DNA from: an uncultured Bacillota bacterium
GTDB lineage: Bacteria; Bacillota; Clostridia; Peptostreptococcales; Anaerovoracaceae
DNA: 43,652 nucleotides
Assembly (NCBI GenBank): GCA_949290475.1
Contig: CASESB010000015.1
Coordinates: forward strand, 1 to 43,652
Direction: 5' to 3'
Part shown: positions 1 to 6,754 of the stretch, piece by piece
How positions within the stretch are numbered: position 1 is the first letter of the stretch
Layout of the letters: each line of letters starts with the position of its first letter
Notes under the pieces: model-generated
What the model was told of the DNA's origin: nothing
Databases searched by the model: none
Seen by the model: only the letters and a program-made list of their open reading frames with translations
Translations under genes and position numbers: made by a program

Positions 1-147
1 CTTATAGACGGAACGCACTATGCCACGGAAAATATAATCGTACCCGTGCTGGCGGATTATTTGAGAAAGAAGCTCTCGAACAGGGGAGTAAGGGACGTGG
101 AGGTTCTTGAGTCCTCTGTTGACGGACAGACATTCGTTCACATATAG
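1..147 (+). CDS. Nif3-like dinuclear metal-centre protein, C-terminal end only
   Basis: The window opens inside a reading frame that runs to a TAG at 145-147. The visible 48 residues include a D-G-T-H-Y-A-T-E segment followed by a helix and end in Q-T-F-V-H-I. This matches the C-terminal metal-binding end of the Nif3/YqfO (DUF34) family, where a His and a Glu in a G-H-Y-x-T-E context bind the dinuclear metal centre. The biochemical role of this family is poorly defined (GTP cyclohydrolase I type 2 is a common label), so no function is asserted. The next gene starts 15 nt downstream, so the two are probably cotranscribed. The N-terminal part lies outside the window. Confidence 0.75.
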   Translation, partial: LIDGTHYATENIIVPVLADYLRKKLSNRGVRDVEVLESSVDGQTFVHI

Positions 148-162
148 AAAGGACTGAGGCAT

Positions 163-1818
163 TTGACGGAAGTAACGGTAATGGGCGAGAAGGTAACGGT
201 ATCGCCCGATATGACATATTTTGAGCTTTCAAAAAAATACAGGGACAGACTGAAAAGAGACGTTATGGCCGCCAGAGTAGGAAACGACCTGAAGGAGCTG
301 TCGTCAGCGGTGTCCGACGGGGACGTGATAGAATTTATTGATATGACCGATCCCGAGGGAATGAGCATATATATGAGGACGGCCTGCATGATTATGCTCA
401 AGGCCGTTGATGACATTGTTGGCCACGGCACGGAGACAATAATAGAAAATTCCATAAAAAAGAACTTTTACTGCGAGATACACAAGGGCGGCACCGCGGT
501 GGACGACGAGCTCGCGGGGAAGATAAAGGAAAGAATGAGGCAGATCATTGACGCGGATATGCCAATCGTCAGGGAAAGGATGCCCCATGCCGAGGCGATA
601 AGGCTTTTGGCGGAGGGCGGACAGTATGACAAGGTGCGCCTTTACAGATACAGGAAGGACACCATCGTAAACCTTTACAGGCTCGACAATTATTACGATT
701 ACCTCTATGGGTACATGGCGCCTTCCACGGGCTGCGTAAAGCTGTTTGATATAGTGCCGTTTGAGAGGGGCTTTCTCATAGTCGTGCCGTCTGTCAAAAA
801 TGTGGAAGAGCTTCCGAAGCTTGAACGGTTTGACAAAATAACCGAGGTATTTATGGAGCAGATGGACTGGAGCCGCCTTATGGACGTCAAAAACGTGGCC
901 GACCTGAACGACGTCATAGTCAACGGCGAGTTCGGCGACCTTGTAAGGATAAACGAGGCTCTCCATGAAAAGAAGATCGCCTGCATAGCCGATATGATAT
1001 ATCACAGGAAGGACTGCGTAAAACTGGTGCTCATCGCCGGCCCCAGCTCATCGGGAAAGACGTCCTTTGCCAACAGGCTTGGCGTACAGCTCAGGGTGCT
1101 TGGCATACGTCCCCATGTCATATCCATGGACGATTATTTCATAAACCGAGATGACACGCCTGTTGACGAGTTTGGCAAAAGGGACTACGAGAATATAAAC
1201 TGCATAGATATAAAGCAGTTTAACGAGGACATAAACGCCCTCATAGAGGGAAAGGCAGTGGAGCTGCCGAGCTATAATTTTGTTACCGGTATGAGGGAGT
1301 ACAAGGGCAACGTCATAAGACTTAAGGAAAACGAGATCATGATAATCGAGGGTATCCACGGCCTTAACGACGAGCTTACGCCATCCATAAAGCCCGAAAA
1401 CAAATTCAAAATATTTATCAGCGCCATGACCCAGCTTAATCTGGACAATCATAAGTTTATTTCCACATCGGACAGCCGCCTTTTGAGGAGGATAGTAAGA
1501 GATAATCTTTCCAGGGGAAACGACGCGGCGGCTACGATTTCCGCCTGGCCCTATGTGACAAGGGGAGAGGAGAAAAACATATTCCCCTTCCAGGAGAACG
1601 CCGACGTTATGTTCAATTCCGCCACCATTTACGAGCTGGCGGTGTTGAAACAGTACGCCGAGCCGCTGCTTTACAAGATCGACGAGTCCATGCCGGAATA
1701 TTTGACGGCAAAGAGGCTCATAAAGTTTTTGGCGTATTTCCTCGGAGCTCCGGCGGAGCCGATACCGAACAACTCGCTCATAAGGGAGTTTGTCGGCGGC
1801 AGCGTATTCCATGTGTAA
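163..1818 (+). CDS. Nucleoside (uridine-type) kinase with N-terminal TGS domain
   Basis: This 551-residue protein begins with a TGS-like domain (about 1-60), followed by a region resembling the second additional domain of threonyl-tRNA synthetase (about 70-230, including an H-x-x-G-G-x-x-Y-D-like stretch). It ends in a uridine kinase/PRK-type domain. The P-loop G-P-S-S-S-G-K-T lies at residues 293-300, followed by S-M-D-D-Y-F and, further on, I-I-E-G-I-H-G-L, both typical of uridine kinases. The architecture is the common Clostridia protein annotated nucleoside kinase; the physiological substrate is probably uridine/cytidine but unproven. The start is a TTG at 163 preceded by a GGACTGAGG ribosome-binding region, and the TGS domain begins right there. 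A strong terminator follows at 1875-1905. Confidence 0.85.
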   Translation: MTEVTVMGEKVTVSPDMTYFELSKKYRDRLKRDVMAARVGNDLKELSSAVSDGDVIEFIDMTDPEGMSIYMRTACMIMLKAVDDIVGHGTETIIENSIKKNFYCEIHKGGTAVDDELAGKIKERMRQIIDADMPIVRERMPHAEAIRLLAEGGQYDKVRLYRYRKDTIVNLYRLDNYYDYLYGYMAPSTGCVKLFDIVPFERGFLIVVPSVKNVEELPKLERFDKITEVFMEQMDWSRLMDVKNVADLNDVIVNGEFGDLVRINEALHEKKIACIADMIYHRKDCVKLVLIAGPSSSGKTSFANRLGVQLRVLGIRPHVISMDDYFINRDDTPVDEFGKRDYENINCIDIKQFNEDINALIEGKAVELPSYNFVTGMREYKGNVIRLKENEIMIIEGIHGLNDELTPSIKPENKFKIFISAMTQLNLDNHKFISTSDSRLLRRIVRDNLSRGNDAAATISAWPYVTRGEEKNIFPFQENADVMFNSATIYELAVLKQYAEPLLYKIDESMPEYLTAKRLIKFLAYFLGAPAEPIPNNSLIREFVGGSVFHV

Positions 1819-1874
1819 GCCCCGGAAAGACTTTTATAAGCGGAGAAGGCATAAAAAGGATTTGATGTATTTTG

Positions 1875-1905
1875 CCGCCGGCACCCTTGCGTCCGGCGGT
1901 TTTTT
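1875..1905 (+). terminator. Rho-independent terminator after the nucleoside kinase
   Basis: A 7-bp GC-only stem (1875-1881 with 1893-1899) is followed by six T residues at 1900-1905. It closes the Nif3-like/kinase transcript. Its loop and T tract overlap the presumed promoter of rnpB. Confidence 0.85.
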
Positions 1906-1915
1906 GTGTTAATAT
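1887..1915 (+). promoter_or_regulatory. Candidate sigma-70 promoter of rnpB
   Basis: TTGCGT at 1887-1892 and TAATAT at 1910-1915 are separated by 17 nt. The predicted start of transcription (about 7 nt after the -10 box) falls at about 1922, which coincides with the first base of the RNase P RNA P1 helix. This agreement is the main support, since the -35 box lies inside the upstream terminator loop. Confidence 0.55.
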
Positions 1916-1921
1916 TATCCG

Positions 1922-2255
1922 GTGAGTAAGCCGAACAGTCGCGCTTGTTATGCAAGTGAGGAAAGTCCGGGCTTCACAGGGCAGGGCGCCGGTTAACGGC
2001 CGGCGGAGGCGACTCCAGGGATAGTGCAACAGAAATAAACCGCCCGCTTTCGCGGGTAAGGGTGGAAAGGTAAGGTAAGAGCTTACCGCTGTTCCGGCAA
2101 CGGGACAGGCTCTGTAAACCCCGCCTGAAGCAAGGCCCGAGTAAAACCATGGGATTGCCCGTCCCGTTTTGACGCGGCCGCATGATGACATTGGCGACAA
2201 TGTACCAAGATAGATGACTGTTTAAGACAGAACCCGGCTCATAGACTTGCTCACA
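1922..2255 (+). ncRNA. rnpB: RNase P RNA (bacterial type A)
   Basis: This is the catalytic RNA that removes 5' leaders from pre-tRNAs. The conserved core is directly visible: a GAGGAAAGTCCGGGC block near 1958-1973, ACAG and GGATAGTGCAACAGAAA blocks around 2020-2036, and a 3' block AGA-ACCCGGCT-TATAGAC-like around 2228-2245. The ends pair as helix P1 (GTGAGTAAG at the 5' end with CTTGCTCAC at the 3' end), which sets the boundaries to within a few nucleotides. The order of helices and the length (about 334 nt) fit type A ('ancestral') RNase P RNA. It has its own likely promoter and is followed by a terminator. Confidence 0.95.
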
Positions 2256-2275
2256 TTCATAAGGAATTTAAACCG

Positions 2276-2302
2276 CGGCTGGCCCCTGTGCCGGCCGTTT
2301 TT
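2276..2302 (+). terminator. Terminator of rnpB
   Basis: An 8-bp GC-rich stem (2276-2283 with 2290-2297, one G-T pair) and a 6-nt loop are followed by TTTTT. It lies between the RNase P RNA and the PucR-type gene. A GTG at 2288 that would start the next gene earlier lies inside this hairpin, which argues against that start. Confidence 0.8.
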
Positions 2303-2332
2303 CATTATGTTTTGCTTTCGGAGGTGAGGGGT

Positions 2333-3463
2333 ATGGCGCTTACGCTGGAGGAGCTCTGCGCGGGAACGGAAAAAGAATACGGTATGAAGCTCATCGCGGG
2401 GAAAAACGGAACCGACAACATGGTCAGATGGGTACACTATATCGAGGGCGGTGAAACGCCGCGGTTTCTGCACGGATATGAACTAATATTCACAACCGGG
2501 ATGGAAAACCAATATTCGACATGGCTTTTGAAATTTGCCGAAAAACTACACGAATACGGAGCCTGCGGCCTTGTCATAAACATCGGTCCCTATGTCGGCG
2601 ACGTGCCGGAGGACGTAAGGGAATATTGCGACAAAGTAAGTCTGCCGCTTTACACCATTCCGTGGGAGACAAGGATAGTGGATATAACATACGAGATGTG
2701 CCACCATATCGTCACCGACGAGAAGCAAAGCAGGAGCGTGGCCGAGTCCGTAATATACGCCATAAACAATCCCATGAAAAAGGAGGACTGTGCGGCAGAG
2801 CTGGAAAACGCGGGCTTTTCCGACTCCGTGCCTACGGAAATGGCCGCCGTTAAAATAACCGGTATGCCCGGAAAAACAGAGACCGCCGAACGCCGTGTAA
2901 AATACGAAGCCATAAGGCGGCTTAATAAGTATACGGAAAAACATTCGGTTTTTACCATGGACGCCTTCGCCGTCATCGTCTGTCAGGGAGTGAGGGCCGA
3001 TGATTTTGAGAGGGAGGTAAGAGAGCTTGCCGAGGGCTCGGAAGGAGTATGCGCCGCCACGTCTGAGGTCATGGGATTTGACCTTTCCGCTGCTTTCGGC
3101 CGGGCAAGGGACACGGCAAAAATAACGGCGTCAAGGAAGGAAAAATTCAACCGATACGCGGATATGGGCTATTACAAAATACTTATGGCCGCCGACAGGG
3201 AAAGCCTTAGAGATTACTGCCGGGAGTGCCTTGACGCGCTGAAAGAGCATGACGAAAAAAACGGCACGGATTATGTTGAGACGCTCAGGCTTTATCTTGA
3301 GAACAACTCCAGCGTCACGGCCGTTGCCGAGCTGACATTTGTTCACAGGAACACGGTCAATTACAAGATAAAGAAGATAAAGGAAATACTTGGCTGTGAA
3401 TTGGATCAGAGCGACAAACTGAGGCTGATGCTGGCTTTTGGAGCGGAGAGGCTGCTCGCTTAG
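2333..3463 (+). CDS. PucR-family transcriptional regulator
   Basis: This 376-residue regulator shows the PucR arrangement: an N-terminal PucR sensor domain (about 1-125), a middle GGDEF-like/CdaR-type region, and a C-terminal PucR helix-turn-helix (about 320-376). In the HTH the stretch L-R-L-Y-L-E-N-N, a spacer and then F-V-H-R-N-T-V-N-Y is the family signature. Family members typically activate catabolic or transport genes, for example for purines. No target gene is adjacent, because the neighbours are rnpB upstream and convergent trxB downstream. The start at ATG 2333 is chosen because GGAGGTGAGG sits 4-13 nt upstream; longer in-frame versions would begin inside the rnpB terminator. Confidence 0.85.
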   Translation: MALTLEELCAGTEKEYGMKLIAGKNGTDNMVRWVHYIEGGETPRFLHGYELIFTTGMENQYSTWLLKFAEKLHEYGACGLVINIGPYVGDVPEDVREYCDKVSLPLYTIPWETRIVDITYEMCHHIVTDEKQSRSVAESVIYAINNPMKKEDCAAELENAGFSDSVPTEMAAVKITGMPGKTETAERRVKYEAIRRLNKYTEKHSVFTMDAFAVIVCQGVRADDFEREVRELAEGSEGVCAATSEVMGFDLSAAFGRARDTAKITASRKEKFNRYADMGYYKILMAADRESLRDYCRECLDALKEHDEKNGTDYVETLRLYLENNSSVTAVAELTFVHRNTVNYKIKKIKEILGCELDQSDKLRLMLAFGAERLLA

Positions 3464-3494
3464 CGCTTAAGCCGGAGGCGGGCTTCCGGATTGA

Positions 3495-3622
3495 TGACGG
3501 TGCGGACACGAAAATTTCCCGAGGAAACTTTCCGTGTCAGGCCGTGGCTGAAATTTCAAGCATTGACGCCGGTGAAAGTGAATTACCCCGGCGTTCGCAG
3601 TCAGCGTGCAAAATAAGCCGTC
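3495..3622. other. Intergenic nested inverted repeats; possible structured RNA
   Basis: The 260-nt space between the PucR-type gene and trxB has no gene but is highly structured. An outer pair TGACGG (3495-3500) / CCGTCA (3617-3622) encloses three hairpins. The first is GACACG (3505-3510) with CGTGTC (3533-3538), containing an inner TTTCC/GGAAA stem (3515-3519/3523-3527). The second is a near-palindrome GCT-N9-AGC at 3547-3561. The third is the perfect 7-bp ACGCCGG/CCGGCGT (3566-3572/3588-3594). I do not recognise a known riboswitch or sRNA family. The transcribed strand is unknown; read on the plus strand it would be the 3' UTR of the regulator. Confidence 0.4.
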
Positions 3623-3671
3623 AGTAATTTATAGACCAAGAATTATAAAAATTGAATGGGATTTTAAATAC

Positions 3672-3703
3672 AAAAAAGGAGAAGGCGAGGTACCTTCTCC
3701 TTT
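3672..3703 (-). terminator. Terminator of the ferredoxin-trxB operon (possibly bidirectional)
   Basis: An 11-bp stem (3675-3685 with 3693-3703) lies 23 nt past the trxB stop. On the minus strand it is followed by a run of T (plus-strand A at 3672-3677). On the plus strand a short TTT follows, so it may also stop transcripts from the PucR side. Confidence 0.85.
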
Positions 3704-3725
3704 ATGTTTGATTGAGAAAACGCTG

Positions 3726-4646
3726 TCAGGGCAGAAGTCCGAGATATTCCTCGACAAATTTGCTGGCGACGGCTCCGTCGGAGGCGGCCGTAACTATTTG
3801 TCTGAGGGGCTTCCGTCTTATGTCTCCGGCGGCGAAAACGCCGGGGATATTCGTTTTTGTCGTCTCGTCGGCGGCAGCGTAGCCTTCCTCGTCAAGCTCG
3901 ATCTGGTCTTTGAAAAGGGCGTTGTTCGGTATCCTGCCCACGGCGATGAATATACCGTTGGCGGCAAGCTCGCTCTTTTCTCCGGTCACACGGTTTGTTA
4001 TTTCGGCTCCGGTTATTACGTTGTCGTAAATGAGCTTTGTTACATGGCTGTTCCATACAAATTCAACATTTTCGGCCTGCTCAAGCTGTTTCTGATAGGC
4101 GGCTGAGGCTCTCAGACGGTCGCGCCTGTGGACGATGTATACTTTTTTGCAGAGCTTTGAGAGATAAAGAGCGTCCTCCGCAGCCGTGTTTCCTCCGCCG
4201 ACAACGATGACGGTTTTGTTTCTGTACATCATACCGTCGCAGGTGGCGCAGTAGGATACTCCCCTTCCTCTAAGCTCGTCTTCATGTTCCACGCCGAGCT
4301 CCCTGGGAGCGGCTCCTGTGGAAAGAATGACGGTATCGGCCTCAAATGTCTCCGATGTGGTATGGACCTTTTTGGGCACAGGCTCAAGCTCAAGGGAAGT
4401 TACCTCGGCAAACTCGCTTTCCGCCCCGAAACGCTCGGCGCCGGCTTTCATCTTCTGGGCAAGATCAAAACCGTCAACGGTTTCGTCAAATCCGGGGTAG
4501 TTGTCTATTTCGGTGGTGGTGGCCATCTGGCCTCCGGGGGCGAGCATCTCAAGCACTATGACGCTCAGACCAGCTCTGGCGGCGTAAAGGGCGGCGGTAT
4601 AACCCGCGGGGCCTCCTCCTATTATAACGGTGTTGTATTTTCTCAT
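3726..4646 (-). CDS. trxB: Thioredoxin-disulfide reductase
   Basis: This 306-residue flavoprotein moves electrons from NADPH through FAD to thioredoxin. It has the FAD dinucleotide motif G-G-G-P-A-G at residues 10-15, the redox-active C-A-T-C at 133-136, and a second nucleotide motif G-G-G-N-T-A at 150-155. The H-R-R-D-R-L-R motif at 173-179 marks NADPH-using enzymes, and the C-terminal F-A-A-G-D-I FAD motif is present. The start follows an AAAGGAG site. It is the second gene of an operon with a small ferredoxin 24 nt upstream. That neighbour raises the idea of a ferredoxin-dependent reductase, but the intact HRRxxxR motif favours NADPH. No thioredoxin gene is in the window. Confidence 0.95.
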   Translation of the reverse strand: MRKYNTVIIGGGPAGYTAALYAARAGLSVIVLEMLAPGGQMATTTEIDNYPGFDETVDGFDLAQKMKAGAERFGAESEFAEVTSLELEPVPKKVHTTSETFEADTVILSTGAAPRELGVEHEDELRGRGVSYCATCDGMMYRNKTVIVVGGGNTAAEDALYLSKLCKKVYIVHRRDRLRASAAYQKQLEQAENVEFVWNSHVTKLIYDNVITGAEITNRVTGEKSELAANGIFIAVGRIPNNALFKDQIELDEEGYAAADETTKTNIPGVFAAGDIRRKPLRQIVTAASDGAVASKFVEEYLGLLP

Positions 4647-4670
4647 AGCTCAGCACTCCTTTGTATTATA

Positions 4671-4868
4671 TTAGAGTTCCGCAAACACAAGAGCCTTTTT
4701 CGGACAGCGTTCCGTGCAGTTTCCGCAGGCTATGCAAAGATCATAGTCGACTGCCGGGGCATTAAAGCCTTCCTGGGAAAGGGCTCCCACAGGACAGACC
4801 TCAACGGAGGGGCACTTGTGGTTCTGGGGACAGTTTTCTTTAACAACGATAAGTTTTTTATCAGCCAT
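4671..4868 (-). CDS. Small 4Fe-4S ferredoxin with one unusual cysteine motif
   Basis: This 65-residue electron carrier has a canonical second motif C45-x2-C48-x2-C51-x3-C55-P. The first motif is stretched to C13-x5-C19-x5-C25-P and offers only three cysteines. By the usual ligand exchange of two-cluster ferredoxins, one cluster can be a normal 4Fe-4S and the other may be a 3Fe-4S or may be missing. The start at 4868 is supported by GGAG 7-10 nt upstream; an ATG 24 nt further upstream has no ribosome-binding site. First gene of the ferredoxin-trxB operon, with a Crp/Fnr-like operator at the -41 position of its promoter. Confidence 0.85.
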   Translation of the reverse strand: MADKKLIVVKENCPQNHKCPSVEVCPVGALSQEGFNAPAVDYDLCIACGNCTERCPKKALVFAEL

Positions 4869-4904
4869 ATTATTTTCTCCTTTTTCATTCATTTGATTAA
4901 TTTA

Positions 4905-4945
4905 ATTATACCATAACAGTAAAAATAAAAAAGTGACAACGTCAC
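4905..4945 (-). promoter_or_regulatory. Promoter with GTGAC-N3-GTCAC operator for ferredoxin-trxB
   Basis: On the minus strand an extended -10 element (TGG-TATAAT, the hexamer at plus 4905-4910) predicts a start near 4898. A perfect palindrome GTGAC-AAC-GTCAC (plus 4933-4945) is centred at 4939, about -41. That is the class II activator position for Crp/Fnr proteins. The divergent neighbouring gene encodes a Crp/Fnr protein, and a second copy of the palindrome sits at 6624-6636 with the same spacing. Confidence 0.65.
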
Positions 4946-4975
4946 AGGAGAATGTCAAAATACATCTTATTGTCC

Positions 4976-5004
4976 TTGTAAGCCCTGTCCGGAAATGCTA
5001 TTAT
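4976..5004 (+). promoter_or_regulatory. Promoter of the Crp/Fnr regulator gene
   Basis: TTGTAA (4976-4981) and TATTAT (4999-5004) are separated by 17 nt, with an extended -10 TG at 4996-4997. The predicted start is about 5011, giving a short leader with an AAAGGAGG ribosome-binding site before ATG 5043. The operator at 4933-4945 lies upstream of this promoter, so it may act on both directions. Confidence 0.6.
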
Positions 5005-5042
5005 AGACATTAAGGAAAATTGGAGAAAAGGAGGCGACGGGA

Positions 5043-5705
5043 ATGGACTTGGAGAAATGTTTTCCTGTCTGGGACAGGCTGACAGACGCGGAAAGGGAGA
5101 TGATGAAAAACTCAGCGGTTAAAAGAAAGGTAGATAAGGGCAGAATACTCAGCAAGGGCTCGGGCGAATGTCTGGGGCTTGTCATAGTCACGGAGGGACA
5201 GCTCAGGGCGTTTATATTGAGCGAGGGCGGCCGTGAGATAACGCTTTTCCGGCTGTTTGAGCTGGATTTCTGCCTGTTTACGGCCTCCTGCATATTCGGC
5301 GGCATGCATTTTGACGTCAGCGTGGAGGCGGAGAAGGATACGGAGTTTTGGCTCATACCTCCCAACGTCTATCAGTCGCTTATGGAAAGCTCCGCCGCCG
5401 TGGCGAACTATACTAACAAACTGATGGCGTCGAGATTTGCCGACGTTATGTGGCTGATGGAACAGACGCTTTTTACGAGCTTTGACAGGAGGCTGGCGGC
5501 CTTTCTCCTTGAGGAAAGCGCCATTGAGGGCAGCGATAGGCTTACCATCACCCATGAGAGGATAGCCAACCATCTCGGAAGCGCGAGAGAAGTCGTTACC
5601 AGGATGCTGAAATATTTTCAGAGCGAGGGTATGGTAAGGCTGTCCCGGGGTGAAGTCGAGATCGCAGATGAAAAGCGCCTGATGGCGTTGAGCGAGAAAC
5701 GATGA
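5043..5705 (+). CDS. Crp/Fnr-family transcriptional regulator
   Basis: This 220-residue protein has an N-terminal cyclic-nucleotide-binding-like beta-roll (about 10-115), a dimer helix (about 118-150) and a C-terminal winged helix with recognition region about 172-194 (R-I-A-N-H-L-G-S-A-R-E-V-V-T-R). Cysteines are C6, C43, C77 and C83. They do not form the N-terminal FNR iron-sulfur pattern, so the signal (redox, nitric oxide, haem or a small molecule) cannot be called. It is divergent from ferredoxin-trxB and convergent with the membrane Fe-S operon. Both of those operons carry a GTGAC-N3-GTCAC palindrome at about -41, which makes this protein their likely activator (inference). Confidence 0.9.
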   Translation: MDLEKCFPVWDRLTDAEREMMKNSAVKRKVDKGRILSKGSGECLGLVIVTEGQLRAFILSEGGREITLFRLFELDFCLFTASCIFGGMHFDVSVEAEKDTEFWLIPPNVYQSLMESSAAVANYTNKLMASRFADVMWLMEQTLFTSFDRRLAAFLLEESAIEGSDRLTITHERIANHLGSAREVVTRMLKYFQSEGMVRLSRGEVEIADEKRLMALSEKR

Positions 5706-5717
5706 TCAATATTCTAT

Positions 5718-6326
5718 CTATATCTGAAGAGCTTCAGGCTCGCGCTCTGCCTTGTGATTCCTGGCCTTGCATATGAGCTGGGTCATGGTACCCATCGGAC
5801 AGTAGACGCACCATGATCTCGGCTTGAACAGTATCATCGTCACAAACCCCAGTATCGTCGATGTCAGCATTATGCTGTAAAACCCGAAGGCGAACTGAGC
5901 CACCCACCGGTGGAAAAATGTGCCGTGATACGCCCAGTGCCACGGAACGTCAAACGTCCACAGCAGCGTAACGGCCTGACTGAGATCCTTGGCGCCCGCA
6001 AGCACGAGATACGTAGCCCACAGCATCACGAAGAACATGGTCATGAAAAAGGTCAGGAACGCATATCTGAACAGGCGGGATCTCATCCAGCGAGGGACGT
6101 CGCGTTTTCGTGACAGGCCGAAGCGTCCGCCTACCAGCTGAAACAGCTGACCTCTTCCGCAGTAACGGCCGCAATACACCTTGCTGCCGCCGATCGCGGC
6201 GATGAGGAGGGGGATAAAGAAGCAGAGCAGCCCCATCCAGGCAAACAGTATATTGAAAAAGCCCAGTATCAGGTATGTGAGCGAGAATATCCACAGGTAA
6301 TCGTACCATTTTTTCTTAGTTTTCAT
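5718..6326 (-). CDS. NapH-like membrane 4Fe-4S protein
   Basis: This 202-residue membrane protein has about four hydrophobic helices. It carries two Fe-S motifs: C-x3-C-G-R-G (around residues 50-56) and W-C-V-Y-C-P-M-G near residue 172. The layout matches the Fer4_5 / NapH-NosR type of membrane-bound electron-transfer protein, although the usual C-x2-3-C-P form of the first motif is replaced by C-G-R-G. The chosen start (ATG 6326) has AAGGAGG upstream and overlaps the preceding ferredoxin stop as ATGA, so the two are translationally coupled. A role passing electrons between a soluble ferredoxin and a membrane acceptor is inferred. No partner oxidoreductase is nearby. Confidence 0.75.
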   Translation of the reverse strand: MKTKKKWYDYLWIFSLTYLILGFFNILFAWMGLLCFFIPLLIAAIGGSKVYCGRYCGRGQLFQLVGGRFGLSRKRDVPRWMRSRLFRYAFLTFFMTMFFVMLWATYLVLAGAKDLSQAVTLLWTFDVPWHWAYHGTFFHRWVAQFAFGFYSIMLTSTILGFVTMILFKPRSWCVYCPMGTMTQLICKARNHKAEREPEALQI

Positions 6327-6544
6327 GCGGTAACCTCCTTCATGTCTATCACTGAAGCGGGGCAGGATGATGCGCATTTACCGCACCCGACGCAGGAGTC
6401 TGCGTTTACACAGGCATACATACCCCTGTGTACGGCTACGGCAGATGTTGGACATACACGCGCACAGCAGCCGCAGGCAACGCACAGCTTTCGCATTACC
6501 TCGGCGCGCTTTCTCACGGCCGGCTTGTTATCGTTTTCGTTCAT
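6323..6544 (-). CDS. Two-cluster 4Fe-4S ferredoxin
   Basis: This 73-residue protein has two full C-x2-C-x2-C-x3-C-P motifs (LCVACGCCARVCP and SCVGCGKCASSCP), enough for two 4Fe-4S clusters. A charged N-terminal extension (N-E-N-D-N-K-P) precedes the first. ATG 6544 is chosen because GGAGG lies 5-9 nt upstream; an ATG four codons earlier overlaps that ribosome-binding site. The stop overlaps the start of the membrane Fe-S gene by 4 nt. The promoter at about 6596-6601 carries the same operator as ferredoxin-trxB. Confidence 0.88.
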   Translation of the reverse strand: MNENDNKPAVRKRAEVMRKLCVACGCCARVCPTSAVAVHRGMYACVNADSCVGCGKCASSCPASVIDMKEVTA

Positions 6545-6595
6545 GTGACCCTCCATATAGTTCGTTACAATAGCTTTTCGCTGGTGTCGGGTATT

Positions 6596-6636
6596 ATGAT
6601 AACGCATATTGCAGATCGAAACAGTGACTATGTCAC
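6596..6636 (-). promoter_or_regulatory. Promoter with GTGAC-N3-GTCAC operator for the membrane Fe-S operon
   Basis: On the minus strand a -10-like TATCAT (plus 6596-6601) is preceded by a perfect GTGAC-TAT-GTCAC palindrome (6624-6636, centre 6630). The distance from operator centre to the first base of the -10 is 29 nt, identical to that at 4905-4945. The -10 is weaker than consensus and no -35 is evident, as expected for an activator-dependent promoter. Confidence 0.6.
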
Positions 6637-6660
6637 AAAGCTGCGGCGGCCGCGGCCAAA

Positions 6661-6711
6661 TAAAAGCGGAGCTGCCGCATTAACGAAAATATCGTCATGC
6701 GTCAGCTCCGC
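6661..6711 (-). terminator. Terminator after the acetyltransferase
   Basis: A long stem (6666-6680 with 6697-6711, 14 of 15 paired) is followed on the minus strand by TTTTATTT. It ends the EFR1-acetyltransferase transcript just before the next operator region. Confidence 0.85.
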
Positions 6712-6718
6712 GTGCAGA

Positions 6719-6747
6719 TCACGGGCCCGTGGCAGCACGGCCCGTGA
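6719..6747. repeat. 9-bp inverted repeat directly after the acetyltransferase stop
   Basis: TCACGGGCC (6719-6727) and GGCCCGTGA (6739-6747) form a perfect 9-bp stem with an 11-nt loop, 7 nt past the stop codon and just before the main terminator. There is no T tract of its own. It probably stabilises the 3' end of the mRNA. Confidence 0.6.
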
Positions 6748-6754
6748 ATACGGA

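Noticed and set aside
304..1005. Long open frame opposite the nucleoside kinase
   Set aside because: It is antisense to a gene with clear domains, has no ribosome-binding site and resembles no protein family.
2288..2332. Upstream GTG start for the PucR-type gene
   Set aside because: It lies inside the rnpB terminator hairpin, and a strong ribosome-binding site precedes ATG 2333 instead.
3495..3622. Cobalamin, glycine, THF or fluoride riboswitch
   Set aside because: A GCCGGTGAAAG-like stretch recalls the cobalamin riboswitch, but the conserved B12 box and other core elements are missing, and no vitamin gene follows.
3606..4106. Plus-strand frame opposite trxB
   Set aside because: Antisense to trxB; translation has no family features.
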